Assembly (NCBI GenBank): GCA_021495925.1
Contig: JAKEKT010000027.1
Coordinates: forward strand, 248,001-312,000
Source: Diplodia intermedia
Lineage: Eukaryota > Ascomycota > Dothideomycetes > Botryosphaeriales > Botryosphaeriaceae
Direction of reading: 5' to 3'
DNA length: 64,000 bases
Shown here: positions 12,305 through 23,155 of the stretch, one piece after another
Position numbering within the stretch: position 1 is the stretch's first letter
Layout of the letters: each line of letters begins with the position of its first letter
Program-made: the position numbers and the translations under genes
Notes under the pieces: generated by a model
The model's database searches: none
Seen by the model: the letters and a program-made list of their open reading frames with translations, nothing else
What the model was told of the DNA's origin: nothing

Positions 12305-12655
12305 ACTCCGCCCCCGCCGCGCCGCTGCTCCCCGCCGAGAATCAAGGACGTTCGAGGCCCCCAGAGCAGCACACGTGCGGACGAACCATCTCAGCGCGTG
12401 GGTTGATTCCGAGCAAAGACGAACAATCGCAGACAAAGACCCGGTCCGAGGCTTCCTCAGCACTTGTTCCGCTCCACCGGGCCTTTCTTTCCCGGCTCTT
12501 CGCTTTCTTGCTTTCCCGACTAACTCTGCTCCTGCCCAAAAAGGCCACCGCCCTTGTGTAGAGATATCTCCAACCCAACCACGACCAAACAGCATTACGT
12601 GTGTTTCGCCCCCGCAGCAACTTCTCTCCACCAGCGGCCGCCTTTTTTTCTCTCC

Positions 12656-13774
12656 ATGGCCGCCGTCATCACCCACTACTGCCGTGCTTGTTGCTACAAC
12701 ACTCCCGTTCTCTACTCCGCTTCCGTCTTTTCTCAGAACCACACCTGCAACCACGTAAGCCTGATGTAGCTGGCCAGACTACCTTTACTGACTGTGCCCC
12801 GCCACCAACAACAGTGCGGAATAGTGTCCACTGGTCTCGGTGCCCAACCCGGAAGCCCGTCAGCCAGAGACGCCGAAATGCAGCAAGACGAGCTCGCCGC
12901 CCTCTTCCAGCAGAGCCTCAACTTCCAGACGACGCCCGCCGTCCAACATGAACCAGAGCAAGAACAGAGCCAGAACATAGAAATAGAAACACCCCACCAC
13001 CAGCAGGAACACCGCCCCGCCCCAATCGTCTACGCCAGCACGCACTATACGCCCAACAACCTGATCTCGCGCCCTGCCTCGGCACCAAACCTCATCTCCA
13101 CCACTGAACCCACTTCCCCCTCCGTCCTCATCCCCCTCAACCCCTCCTCCCGCACCAACCCCCACCTCATCGCCGTCCTCGCCCGCAACGACATCGACAT
13201 CGCCGACCTCTCCCCCGGCCAACTCGAGCTCTTCACCGGCGCCGACGCCGACCAGCAACTGCGCCTGCTCGAGCTCTGGCGCATCACCCTGCGCGGCGCC
13301 GTCGAGGACGGCGTGTGGACGTCGGCGACGAGCCTGGAGATGGAGGAGCGGCTGGCGCGGGAGCGGTGGGAGAGGCTGCAGCACCAACCGTCGTCGTCGT
13401 CCCAAGCCGCCGCCCAGCGGCCCACCAGGCTCGACACGGGCGCCATGGAGATGGAGATGATGACGGACGACGAAGGCACCGCCAGCCCGACGAGCACCCT
13501 GGCCAGCCCGCGCATGATGGGCATCGGCCAGCTGGCCGGGGCGGAGCCGTACATGCTGTCGGGCTACGAGCAGCTGGCCAAGCGCGACTACGAGGCCGCC
13601 CAGCCGCAGCAGGCGCCGCGCAGGCAGGGCATGGTGCACGGGTACAGCGGCGCGACGGATCCGGTGTACAAGGCCGCGGTGGAGAACCAATACGGCGCGT
13701 TTCAGGCCATGAGGGAGTACGGTGGTGGAGAAGGCGCGGGGGGTTGGTATGGTGACGACGAGATGGTCATGTGA
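12656..13774 (+). CDS. Hypothetical protein with Cys/His-rich N-terminus
   Basis: Not recognised. Two exons, 12656-12754 and 12815-13774, joined by a 60-nt GT..AG intron at phase 0; 352 residues. Exon 1 encodes an N-terminus with His7, Cys9, Cys12, Cys13, His29, Cys31 and His33; the first codon of exon 2 adds Cys34. The spacing HxCxxCC...HxCxHC looks like a small metal-binding module and supports the splice, because the intron falls inside CNH|C. The middle is Gln/Pro-rich and probably disordered. A more ordered segment, NDIDIADLSPGQLELF then LRLLELWRITLR (about 165-205), resembles a short helical domain. The C-terminus is Gly/Ala-rich. The start is chosen for frame and the CCATGG context. 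No signal peptide or membrane segment is seen. An unspliced shorter version from downstream cannot be excluded. Confidence 0.6.
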
Positions 13775-14461
13775 GGCGGAGGAGAAGAAGTGCAGTTTTT
13801 GTTGTTGTGTTCGCCTCCCTCCCGATTTGAGGGGGTTGAGGTCTTTTTTTGGTTGTTTTGTTGGCGGGCTTTGAGTGGTTATACCCCACGTTCGCTGGTA
13901 CATAGATAGCTCTGCTGCATGTCTGCATTTCTTGATCGAGTGGGAAAGGGATTCTTCGGGCTCTCGGTATGGTTGGAAGGGGCATAATTCATGGCTGGAG
14001 TTTTGGGATTGCCGGGAGAACGCACGCTGGCTATGTATTTATTGACTTTCCTCTCAACTCATACGGGATCGGTGGGAGGTGAGCATTCCAATGGGCAGAG
14101 CGCAGGTCGGCTCGGTTTTTTCGTCAAAGGGATCTTTGATATCGTGAAATTTCTTGACTTGTGTGGCATGCTTTTCTACAACCATGCACCAGGCCTTGTC
14201 GTCTAACCCCTCCACTTCTCCCACCCATGCCGGTAGCGAAGTCTACTTCAAAAACAAAAGCATCATCATCGTCATCTCGCTTTCGTTTTAAGTATTTTCT
14301 CACATGGGCGCCTCGCGCTTTAAAAGATTTCCCCCAGGATGTTTTCTCATTAAAGCCTGGGTTATACGACGGTGATGCGCCATTTCCACACGTACCCCAC
14401 CTCTCTGTTCTTCTCTCCAGTGACGCAGGATGAACGACAGCAGCAGCCACACGCCCACCGC
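13775..14461. other. Convergent 3' regions
   Basis: The 687 bp between two converging genes should hold both 3' UTRs. No gene-like frame seen. Confidence 0.5.
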
Positions 14462-15270
14462 TCAGTCTTGCCTGCCCTTGAGCAGCCTCTTGGTCACCTT
14501 GTCCTTCTCGATGATGTAAACGTGGGCACCCCAGCCGGATAACGCGTCTCTGTCGACGGCGTTGAGCAGCGCTTGCGAGATGGTCTCGAAGAGGTCCTCG
14601 GGGCCCTGATTGCGAAGCATCGACGGTCAGCGGGGAACAGGTCATGACGCATTGGGGGGGAAAAAGGAAAGAAGACGCACGAGATCGGGCTCCCACAGGC
14701 CCTCGCAGGTGCCGAAGAGCTGGTCGCTGGCGGTGCCGGCGACGATGAAGTCCTTGGCGAAGTCGATGCAGCCGATGCTGTCGAAGCCGCAGATGAAGGG
14801 CTTGCCGGTGGTCTGGTTGATGCCGGCGATGACGGGGCTGACGAAGTAGGGGCCGAAGCGGCGCTCGTACAGCGACGACGAGACGAGGTTGGCCATGGTC
14901 TGCGGGCTGATGTTGCGCTCCTCGCGCAGGCGGTACATGTTGACCTTGTAGCGGAACAGGTCGGCCACCGTCGACACGTCCGTGGCCAGCCCCGTCAGGC
15001 CGAGGTGCACGTCGCCGTACGAGAAGATCTTGGGGAAGTTGTTGGACACGGTCAGGGCTTGCATGCCCAGTCGCAGGTCGCACGCGATGGCCACGCAGTC
15101 CTTGCCGACCATGGCGACGCAGGCGCCGCCGTCTGGGGGTTGGGTTAGATTGGATGGGCGGGAGGTGGGGTGTTATGGCGGAGGGATTGTACTTATGCTG
15201 AAGGGAGACGACTGGCGGGCTGAGGTTAGCTGGATAGCTTGACTGCTGTGACGACGGGGAAGCTCACCAT
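14462..15270 (-). CDS. PUP3: 20S proteasome subunit beta-3
   Basis: Non-catalytic beta ring subunit of the 20S proteasome. Model on the minus strand: 15270-15268 (ATG only), 15211-15193 (19 nt), 15132-14681 and 14605-14462; introns 56, 60 and 75 nt. The total is 205 residues, the same as I recall for yeast Pup3. The assembled N-terminus is MSSPFSINGGACVAMVGKDC, which fits fungal beta-3 proteins and is the reason for accepting the ATG-only exon. Later motifs: GLATDVSTVADLFRYK, SSSLYERRFGPYFVSPV, DFIVAGTASDQLFG, EDLFETISQALLNAVDRDAL and SGWGAHVYII. The usual catalytic Thr1 is absent, as expected for beta-3. The first two small exons are the least certain part. Confidence 0.92.
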
Positions 15271-15811
15271 GGCTAGCTAGCTCTACGTGCTATCTGCCGC
15301 CGGGGATTTGCGGATATCGAACCGTGGACGGCGCGGGCGAGCTGGAGAGATGGCGGCTGAGCAGCGTTGGGGGTGGCAGAGGGGGATGCGGCGGTGGTGT
15401 CGGATGGTGATGGTGGGTAGTGTTGCTAGGCAGCTCGCAGGTAACGCGGCTCGCCGCCGATGGAGGTGAGCTCGCCCGGCCCCAGCAGCCACCGCTCTCG
15501 GACCACCTGCCCGCCACGTGAACCAACATCCATGGGCGACGCTTCAGAGCCCGCACAAGGTGATTTGAAAATGCAACATCCTTCTCTGAGGGGCTTGGAC
15601 TTGCGAGCTTTCTGCACTTATTTCAGACAGCCCTATCTGGCCGCAAAAGGTGCGAGCGCAGCCAGACTGTTGCTCGTCGATAGAGTGAGTCCTACCCGGA
15701 GATTCTCCGGCGAACAGCGCGTCTTCACCCGCACGAGAACCGTCCACCATTTCGCGCCGCCGTCCGTGACAACCCACCTCCCGTCGTCCCCGCCGACCAA
15801 TTGAGCCCACC
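15271..15811. promoter_or_regulatory. Shared upstream region of PUP3 and mL59
   Basis: 541 bp between divergently transcribed genes, proteasome beta-3 on the left and mitochondrial ribosomal mL59 on the right. It must contain both promoters. No strong element was picked out. Confidence 0.5.
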
Positions 15812-16420
15812 ATGGCTTCCACGCAGCAGCACATCCAGCTCGCCAAGAGCCTGCCCCCGCGGCTCATGCGCTTCTTCCAGAAATTCCCGCCGCCGACGCT
15901 GCTCCAAGGCACCGCCGCCGCATCAACAAGCCCAACCGCCGCGACCCCGACGGAATCCACCACCGCGGCCGAGCAACAGCAACAGCAACCCGCATACCAC
16001 AACCCGTTCAAGCCGCGCTTCAACACCATCACCGGGCGGTGGCAGGGCCCCACCTTCTCGCTGCGGCGCCAGGCCGAGCTGTGCAAAATTGCGGCCAAGC
16101 ACGGCGTCGAGGAGCTGCTGCCGCACTCGATCAAGAAGAGCGGCGAGCGCGCGCGCCGGCGCGAGGAGCAGGGCCTGCGCGTCAAGGGCACCGGTGTTGG
16201 CCAGAGGGTCAAGGGTAAGCAGTGGGAGCGTGGGCTCAAGGGCAAGCTGGAGGAGAGGAGGCAGGCTATGCTCCAGATGCCCGAGATGATCCAGACGTGG
16301 AAGCAGGTACGTGAACACATATACGCAGGGTGGAAGTGGGCGTTGTTTCTGGGAGACTGGGGCTGACTGTTGGTCTTGCAGCGCGGTCATGGTCGTGGCT
16401 GGAAGAAGTGGCCGAAATAA
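15812..16420 (+). CDS. MRPL25: Mitochondrial large ribosomal subunit protein mL59
   Basis: Structural protein of the mitochondrial 54S/large subunit. Exons 15812-16306 and 16382-16420; 75-nt intron, phase 0; 177 residues. The N-terminus LAKSLPPRLMRFFQKFPPP and the core NPFKPRFNTITGRWQGPTFSLRRQ (seen as NPFKPRF...TFSLRRQ), KHGVEELLP and the basic KGTGVGQRVKGKQWERGLKG segment match the fungal mL59/MRPL25 family. A Thr/Gln low-complexity stretch sits near residues 35-65. The last exon adds RGHGRGWKKWPK, a very basic tail suited to rRNA contact. Identified by remembered family pattern, with good confidence. Confidence 0.88.
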
Positions 16421-16952
16421 AGGATTGGGCTTCTTTGATACGGGGGTTCCTAGGAGGGGCGGTGCCTTTTCCGGGGACATATTTCTCTGTACCTAGGTGG
16501 TTGAGTGAATGAATGGAATGGTCAATGTGCTGGAGGAACATGCAAGAGCAGCAAGGGAAAAATGGGTGTACAGATATGGCGTTTGGCTAAGTCCTCGTAC
16601 GGTCAGCATGGACGGCTGCAGTTCTCGCAAGGCCGTACCATTGTAAGATATCACGCAGAAGAGACATCTTTTGCCCTCGTTCACGAATGAATCGAGGATT
16701 TCTCTGGAGAGCCATATACAAATTTATTATTGCTAAGCAACAGTCATGCATGAGAGCTCCGTGCAGTAAGTCAAGTGAAACCTTATATTATTGGATTTGG
16801 CCTAGTTCGCGTGGATTGAGGTTCGAGGGCGGTGGCGGCGGAGCAGGAGATAAATATCGGCGCATGTGGACGCCAAGACCGACGACCCAAGCTCCATCGT
16901 CGCCTTGACCTCCGCCAAACCTCCGCAATACCGCAACTTCACGAAGTTCACA
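16421..16952. other. Intergenic between mL59 and PRP28
   Basis: 532 bp containing the mL59 3' region and PRP28 upstream sequence. No additional gene seen. Confidence 0.5.
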
Positions 16953-19512
16953 ATGGCGTTCGATTCCAACGGTGCAGCCCCGCCGCCGCCTCCGCCTCCC
17001 GACGACGGTATCCCACCGCCTCCCCCATCCGACCCTGTCCCGCCGCCGCCTCCGAGTGATCTTCCCGCACCACCTCCGCCGCACGATGCTCCTCCACCTC
17101 CGCCACCCTCGGAGCCTCTCGAACCAGAGCTTGGCCCTACGCTCGCAAAGAAGAAGACCCCAAAGCCTAAAAAGGACCCTCTGAGTATTGAGGAGATCCT
17201 CAAGAAGAAGAAGGAGGCCGACGCGGCTGCCGCGAAAGTAAGTCGAGCCCTGCGATGCCCCCGTCCCGCTTGTGCCACGCCCAACGAGCTTTCTTGTTTA
17301 CAAAGCGTCTCTTTAGTGCATACGCTTCCCTGTTTTCACGTAACTGACTCATAATCACTCTACCAGCCAAAGTTCCTGTCAAAGGCCCAGCGCGAGAAGC
17401 TCGCACTTGAGAAACGCCAGAAGGAAGTGGAGGAGCAGAAGCGCCGGACAGAAGCCGAGAGGAGGGGCAGTAATGGAGCGCGAGAGAACGGCAGCGCGTC
17501 GTATAGCGGCAACGGCCCCGCCGCTGCTATTCCTACTGGTCCTCGTGCGATGCGCAACTCCCAGCCGAATAAGGGCTACGACATGGCTCCTCCACCCGCG
17601 CCGAAGAACATCGCCATAACCCATGGAGGCAAGTCTGCAGGTGAAAAGGGAGGGGAAAAGAGGCAGAATCCGGAGGAAACGGAGAAGGACCTGATTCGCC
17701 AGCGGTACATGGGCGCGGAGCAAAACATGTCGACCTTTTCGGCCAAGAAGAAGCGCAAGCGGACGACGGAAAAGAAGTTCAACTTCGAATGGAATGCCGA
17801 GGAGGATACGAGCACCGACTACAACCCTCTCTACCAGACTCGCGCGGAAGCTGGATTCTTTGGCAGAGGTCGTCTGGGCGGCTTCTCCGACGATGTGGTG
17901 GACAGCGCCACCAAGAAATATGCCCAGGCTCTCATCGAACGCGACAAGGAGGCGGGTGCCGTGCGCGCAGCCCAAATTGCCGAGATGGAGAGGAGAAGGA
18001 GGGAAGAGGGAGGCCGGGCGGCGTTGGAAAAGCACTGGAGCGAGAAGAGGCTGGATCAAATGCGGGAAAGAGACTGGCGTATCTTCAAGGAGGACTTCAA
18101 CATCAGCACGAAGGGCGGCTCTATCCCGAACCCCATGCGGTCATGGGACGAGTCTGGGTTGCCCAAGCGGTTAATGGATGTCATCCACAGCGTCGGCTAC
18201 CTCGAGCCTTCGCCCATTCAGCGCGCCGCCATTCCCATCGCCCTCGGCTCTCGCGACCTCATCGGTGTCGCCGTCACCGGTTCCGGTAAAACGGCTGCTT
18301 TCCTTCTTCCTTTGCTTGTCTACATCTCCGAGCTGCCTCCTCTCAACGAGTTCACGAAGAACGACGGTCCTTACGCCATCATTCTTGCGCCAACCCGTGA
18401 GTTGGCGCAGCAGATTGAGATCGAGGCGAAGAAGTTTGCTACTCCGCTTGGATTTACTTGCGTTAGTATCGTCGGTGGTCACTCGATTGAGGAGCAGGCC
18501 TACAACATGCGCGACGGCGCCGAAATCATCATCGCTACTCCCGGTCGTCTGGTCGACTGTATTGAGCGCCGTGTGTTGGTGCTTGGCCAGTGCTGCTACA
18601 TCATCATGGATGAAGCCGACCGCATGATTGATCTCGGTTTCGAAGAGCCAGTCAACAAGATCCTCGACGCTCTCCCCGTCAACAACGAGAAGCCCGACGA
18701 CGAGACGGCCGAGAACGCGGTGGCGATGAGCCAGCACCTCGGCGGCAAAGACAGGTACAGGCAGACGATGATGTACACGGCCACGATGCCGTCGGCCGTC
18801 GAGCGCATCGCGCGCAAGTATCTGCGGCGTCCGGCCATTGTCACCATCGGCAACGTCGGCGAGGCCGTCGAGACGGTCGAGCAGCGCGTCGAGTTCGTGT
18901 CGGGCGAGGACAAGCGCAAGAAGCGGCTGCAGGAGATCCTCAACTCGGGCGAGTTCACGCCGCCCATCATCGTCTTCGTCAACATCAAGCGCAACTGCGA
19001 CGCCGTCGCGCGCGACATCAAGCACATGGGCTTCAGCAGCGTCACCCTGCACGGCTCCAAGACGCAGGACCAGCGCGAGGCGGCGCTGGCCTCGCTGCGC
19101 AACGGCCAGGTCGACGTGCTGGTCGCGACGGACCTGGCGGGTCGCGGCATCGACGTGCCAGACGTCTCGCTCGTCGTCAACTTCAACATGGCGACGAACA
19201 TCGAGAGCTACACGCACAGAATCGGTCGTACCGGTCGTGCGGGCAAGAGCGGTGTGTCCATCACGTTCCTTGGAAACGAGGATACGGACGTCATGTATGT
19301 TTTCCCCTTCCCCCTGGTCTCTATCGTCTTGGTCGGGTGGGTTGCTAACGTTTTGCCCTTTTTGCAGGTACGACCTCAAGCAAATGCTCAGCAAGTCGAG
19401 CATCTCGCGCGTGCCGGAGGAGCTCAGGAAGCACGAGGCCGCGCAGCAGAAGAGGCAGAGGGGTGGCGGCGGCAAGGCGTTGGATGAGGGTAAAGGTGGT
19501 GGGTTGAGATGA
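16953..19512 (+). CDS. PRP28: Pre-mRNA splicing DEAD-box ATP-dependent RNA helicase Prp28
   Basis: Nuclear helicase (human DDX23) that helps exchange U1 for U6 at the 5' splice site. Exons 16953-17237, 17367-19294 and 19368-19512; introns 129 and 73 nt; 785 residues. The N-terminus holds five PPPPP-type runs (residues 9-55), then Lys/Arg/Glu-rich coiled sequence. Helicase motifs: Q motif PSPIQRAAIPIAL, I AVTGSGKTAAF, Ia PTRELAQQ, Ib TPGRLVDC, II DEADRMID, III TAT, IV IIVFVNIKRNCD, V ATDLAGRGIDVPDV, VI HRIGRTGRAGKSG. The segment GSRDLIGVAVTGSGK and MYTATMPSAVERIARKYLR are Prp28-like rather than DDX5-like. The second intron splits the Met codon of DVMYDLKQML. Start chosen at ATG 16953 because the upstream frame has only non-ATG codons. 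Confidence 0.95.
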
Positions 19513-20498
19513 GGGAGGTGTGTGCTAGGAAAGAGGAGCGTAGGCCGAGACTGGGTTGAAGAGGTAACCTGTATAGACTGAGGGAGTGAATAGCATTGCC
19601 AAAAGTTCAGAAGGTGCCTGTGTTGCCAGATTATGTGAAGTCATAGGCATTAACTCTCCGGTGCTGGGGCGGCGGGTATTACCGCCAAACGCCCCAGAGA
19701 ACCGCCAGTGCCAGCTTGATCGTCCACGGCCAGATCCAGGTCATGCTGATCGCACGCTCCTTGGGAGCCTCGAGGACCAACGCACAGCGTTCGCCACCGC
19801 GAGTCCGTCCTGCCGGTGCTCGAGGATCAGTCGAAAAAGAGAGTGGTGGTTGTAGACTTCCTCTCTTACGACAAAATCGAAATGTCAATACTGGTATCTC
19901 TTTATTGGCCGATGCAAGAATCTAATGCAGTGGTAGGAGGAGGATGCCCAATCCACCTTAGACACCGCGTAGAAGTAGCCATTATGGGTAGACTCCCTCT
20001 CATAACAAAATCAACACGTCGGCACTAGCACCTCTTCCTTCACCGGTTGATGCAAGGGAAACCTAATGCAGTGGTAGAACGGTGTCCAATCCACTTCCCT
20101 CACGACGAGTAGAGGTGGCGTGGCCATCATGGATGTCGAAGACGACAGTGGACCCAAGGTCAGAACCAACTCTATCCAATTGGAGTGACGGGATGTTGGG
20201 CGGCACCGGAGCGTCGTCGGATGGGACAGGCCGTCTATCTTCCACTCGCGATGCCCGTGAGTGTCGATCCCCGTGTGAGTCCCGTAGAAAAAAAGTAAAT
20301 GGCCGTGTTTCGAACGAAGAGCATGCTGGCTCATGCCGGAGACCCCATGAACTTGGCATCAGCGCTAGCCATGGGGCACTTGGCTGCGGGCCTTAGTGCT
20401 ATATATCGCCGCAGTAGTCGTTGATCTCGCACCTCCATGTCCTCGCTCGTGCACAAACACCGCCATTACTTTACTCGTTCTACTGTCAGTTCCCTCAA
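19513..20498. other. Intergenic with a degenerate tandem duplication
   Basis: About 1 kb after PRP28. The notable content is two diverged copies of a ~140-bp unit (19852-20132). Frames on both strands are short and not protein-like. Confidence 0.5.
19852..20132. repeat. Two diverged tandem copies of a ~140-bp unit
   Basis: Copy 1 is 19852-19987 and copy 2 is 19988-20132. Shared landmarks in the same order are GTAGACTTCCTCTC / GTAGACTCCCTCTC at the start, ACAAAATC, GATGCAAG..., CTAATGCAGTGGTAG, CCAATCCAC and GCCATTATGG / GCCATCATGG at the end. Differences are mostly substitutions with a few small indels. Neither copy holds a sustained frame. It may be an old local duplication or a scrap of a dispersed repeat. 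Confidence 0.7.
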
Positions 20499-21014
20499 AT
20501 GACTCTTTCCATCGAAGCTATCGTAGCCATCATCACTTTGGTCGTGTGCTTTCCGCCTTCCGTTTTGCTTTTCAAGTGTCTATTCAGACGTCTCCACAAT
20601 CCAGCTTCACACTCACTTGGCGCTCATTCCTCTGGTATGTAAGACCCCAACTCCAAGGAAAGGAGCATGCGTTCTCACAACTTCCTGTCAGATTAAAGGG
20701 CGGAAACAGTCACGCCGTGGCACACGGACATCCGAGGCCACCAGGGCGAGTGGGTGCACGCTGTGCTTTTTGAGAGGGTCGTTGAGACGAGGACAATTCG
20801 TCCAAGGCTTTAGGTATGGTGCGCTGCATGCCAAAAGCCTGTACGGCATGCGAAACACACCCGAGTGAGCCGGCCCGTCCCATGTCCAGCTCCAATCTGC
20901 CCCAACTCTTCCTCACTCCCCACAGGAGCATCCGAGAGTCTGCCATCTCCGCCTACACCCACACACATACACACGCCGCCGCCGCCCTCTCCACGAGTCG
21001 AGTCAACCATCTGA
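20499..21014 (+). CDS. Possible small single-pass membrane protein (tentative 2-exon model)
   Basis: From the ATG at 20499 the frame begins MTLSIEAIVAIITLVVCFPP and continues through a basic KCLFRRL. A short Glu-containing N-terminus, a ~20-residue hydrophobic stretch ending in PP, and then Arg residues recall a recurrent class of small Pezizomycotina membrane proteins (from memory, unnamed). A donor GGTATGT lies at 20635. An acceptor TCCCCACAG ends at 20925, after which the phase-matched frame reads a Ser/Pro/Thr-rich tail to TGA 21012-21014. The model is 20499-20634 plus 20926-21014, 74 residues. A further internal exon (around 20783-20813) is possible. Function unknown; existence uncertain. 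Confidence 0.33.
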
Positions 21015-21407
21015 GTGATAGCTGTCCTGGCCTGAATGTGCCCAGTACCATCCTTGAGTTAGCCGCCGTCCTATCTTGGCCGTATGAAGGACATGTCCCA
21101 ATGGCGATGACGGGTGGACAATTGGCTGGAAGGACATGCGATCAAGAGCATTTGAGTGCACGCTGGGTCGTGTGATACAGAGGGACAAGCGATGTTGAAA
21201 GATAGGTCGCCCAATTGCTCGAATCGATACTATCATCGTGGCGGCACCTCGCAGGATCCATGGGACTAGTTGTTTTCTCCAAATAATTTTCGCCAAAGCA
21301 CATCCGGGATATCCCCCCTTTTCCTAGACTAAATTAAATCCTAACCGCACTGTAAATCCCCTTCCAATGAAAACAGAGCCGAACCAAAGGAAAAAAGAAG
21401 CAAGCCG
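21015..21407. other. Convergent 3' region
   Basis: 393 bp between the possible small gene and the MFS transporter stop. Nothing recognisable. Confidence 0.4.
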
Positions 21408-23155
21408 TTAGAACGACTTGGCCAACTTCGATCTCCGTCTCAACCAGGGACCAAAGAAGTACAAAAGATAGACGAGAGCCACGATGCCTAAGCTAATGAA
21501 AGCCAGGCAGGCCATAGCCCAAGTGGTGCCAAGGTTCTCGAACATGATAAGTCCGATATGAGCAAATGCGGCGGCGAGGGTGAAGGAAGGAATCAAAAAC
21601 GCGGCAATAGCCGATGCAGCCACGTTCGGATATGAGTCTGCACTGTTGTAAGCATATCTTCTTCAGTTAGATTCTGCGAACTCTCAATCTTACCAGTGAT
21701 GTAGTTCAACATGCCCAGATAAAGAAGGGGATCAGCGAAACCCAAGACTGCACCAGCAATGACGGGGGACCAGAAGCTGGTGTTTCCATCGCTGGTGAAA
21801 GCGAACCAGAAAAGAGAGATGGGGAAACCCCAGACCGTGACCAGAGAAGTCAAAAAGCGAGCCTCCGGACGGCCGCCACCACGCTTTTCCCTGTCACGCC
21901 TGTAAAGCCAAGTTTGGACTGGCAGGAACATGAACATGAGCGTGACACCAACGACGAAGTTGAGGTACGTCAAGTCCGCGCCGATGTAGCTAAGGTTGTT
22001 GTTGACAACAAAAACGTCGAAGACACCATCCAGGTAGAGGAAAAGGAGACCATAGGCGAAACCGTTGTAGATGGCCAGAAACGTGACGATAGGCTCCAGA
22101 ACCATGATCCTGATGGCCATGGTAAAGACAAACCGAATCTCCTGGAAAACGTTGACCTTCGTCTGAGCAACAGCGATTTCATCTGGGTCGGCGCTTTCTG
22201 CCTCTTTCGCAGCCCTCGCAATCACCACGCGGGGGAGCGTCTCCGGGACGAAGCACATGGCGGCGGAAAAGGCTCCTCCAATGATAACGCTGCATTATGT
22301 CAGCATTAAAAGACACCGGATTCCGACTGCAGACACAGTGTCTCTTGAGTGCGAGACCCGTCCAAGCGCTACTCACTTGATCCAGAAGATCCACCTCCAC
22401 CCCATGTTGGGGTTCAAGAAAGCGATCCACTCGCCTACGGGGGAACCTAGACTGGGGCCAATGTTGGCTGAAGCCACGAAGAGGCCCATCGGCTGTGCGG
22501 CATTGTCCGCGTCGGCGAACAGATCCGCAATGGTCCCGGCGACGTTGGAGAGCGCAGTGCTCCCGGCGGCACCGCACAGGAATTGGAAGATGATGAGCAT
22601 GGGCAGATTCCTCGCTAAAGCGGTGCCCTGAGCGGGTAAGCAGTTTGCATTAGCAATGAATTACGCCTTCAGGCGAAGTCCGACAGCTTACAATGTTCAG
22701 GATGGCGTAGACCAGGATGGAGATGACGTAGACCCATTTACGGCCGCCGATGTCACTACATAAGCTCAGCACACGCAAGCTCTACCATGCTGTGCGCGCG
22801 GAATGCTCGCTGCTTACGACAGAGGCCCCAGGAAGGCGGGACCAACCGCATTGCCGACAATGAACATGGACTGGCCAAGAGTGACGACCTGAGTGCTGCC
22901 TCCGAACTTCTCTTGGATTGCGGTTTCGGCGCTGACATAGCTGGTCGAGGTGATGGTGACAAAGGTCTGGAGCAGGCAGTAGACGACGGTAATGGCCCAC
23001 TTCTTCGAGGCCGGCCAGTGCACGGGGTGGTGTTGGTCGTGCTGCTTGACGAGGTCGAGGGCGTGGAGAGCAGCGGAGGCTTGCCGCGCGTGGCCCTCCA
23101 TGTCCCCTGCGCTAACGTCCTTCTCTTCGGCAGTTTTGGGAGGCGTCGTGGCCAT
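21408..23155 (-). CDS. MFS transporter, DHA1 (12-TM) drug:H+ antiporter-like
   Basis: Plasma-membrane transporter. Exons (minus): 23155-22818, 22755-22692, 22627-22377, 22289-21694 and 21637-21408; introns 62, 64, 87 and 56 nt; 492 residues. The N-terminus is a hydrophilic cytosolic tail (about 45 residues), then TM1 at AITVVYCLLQTFVTI. The loop SDIGGRKWVYVISILVYAI is the MFS motif A between TM2 and TM3. The TM5 region has GSPVGEWIAFLNPNMGWRW, with the W-R-W pattern typical of fungal DHA1 proteins. The central loop carries PETLPRVVIARAAKEAE. The C-terminus is LRRRSKLAKSF. The overall pattern resembles polyamine/fluconazole-type DHA1 carriers (Tpo1/Flu1 group), but the substrate cannot be told from sequence. 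Confidence 0.9.

Larger units (their letters stand above)
10232..12655. other. Long intergenic region with an AT-rich island
   Basis: About 2.4 kb without a supportable gene. 10232-11050 is purine/pyrimidine-skewed 3' sequence with poly-G and GA runs. 11080-11290 is strongly AT-rich. 11400-12650 is GC-rich with many overlapping frames on both strands, none resembling a protein. The last 400 bp, with a CT-repeat tract, is the probable leader of the gene at 12656. Confidence 0.5.

Noticed and set aside
12860..13903. 347-codon minus-strand frame over the unknown gene at 12656
   Set aside because: No ATG context or splice support and very Gly/Val/Arg-rich; the plus-strand model has a clean intron and a Cys pattern instead.
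14124..15083. 319-codon minus-strand frame overlapping PUP3
   Set aside because: Out of frame with the conserved proteasome sequence.
18171..19475. 434-codon minus-strand open frame inside PRP28
   Set aside because: It lies antisense to the helicase core whose motifs I to VI are unmistakable; its Asp/Val/Arg/His-rich translation is a GC-codon shadow.
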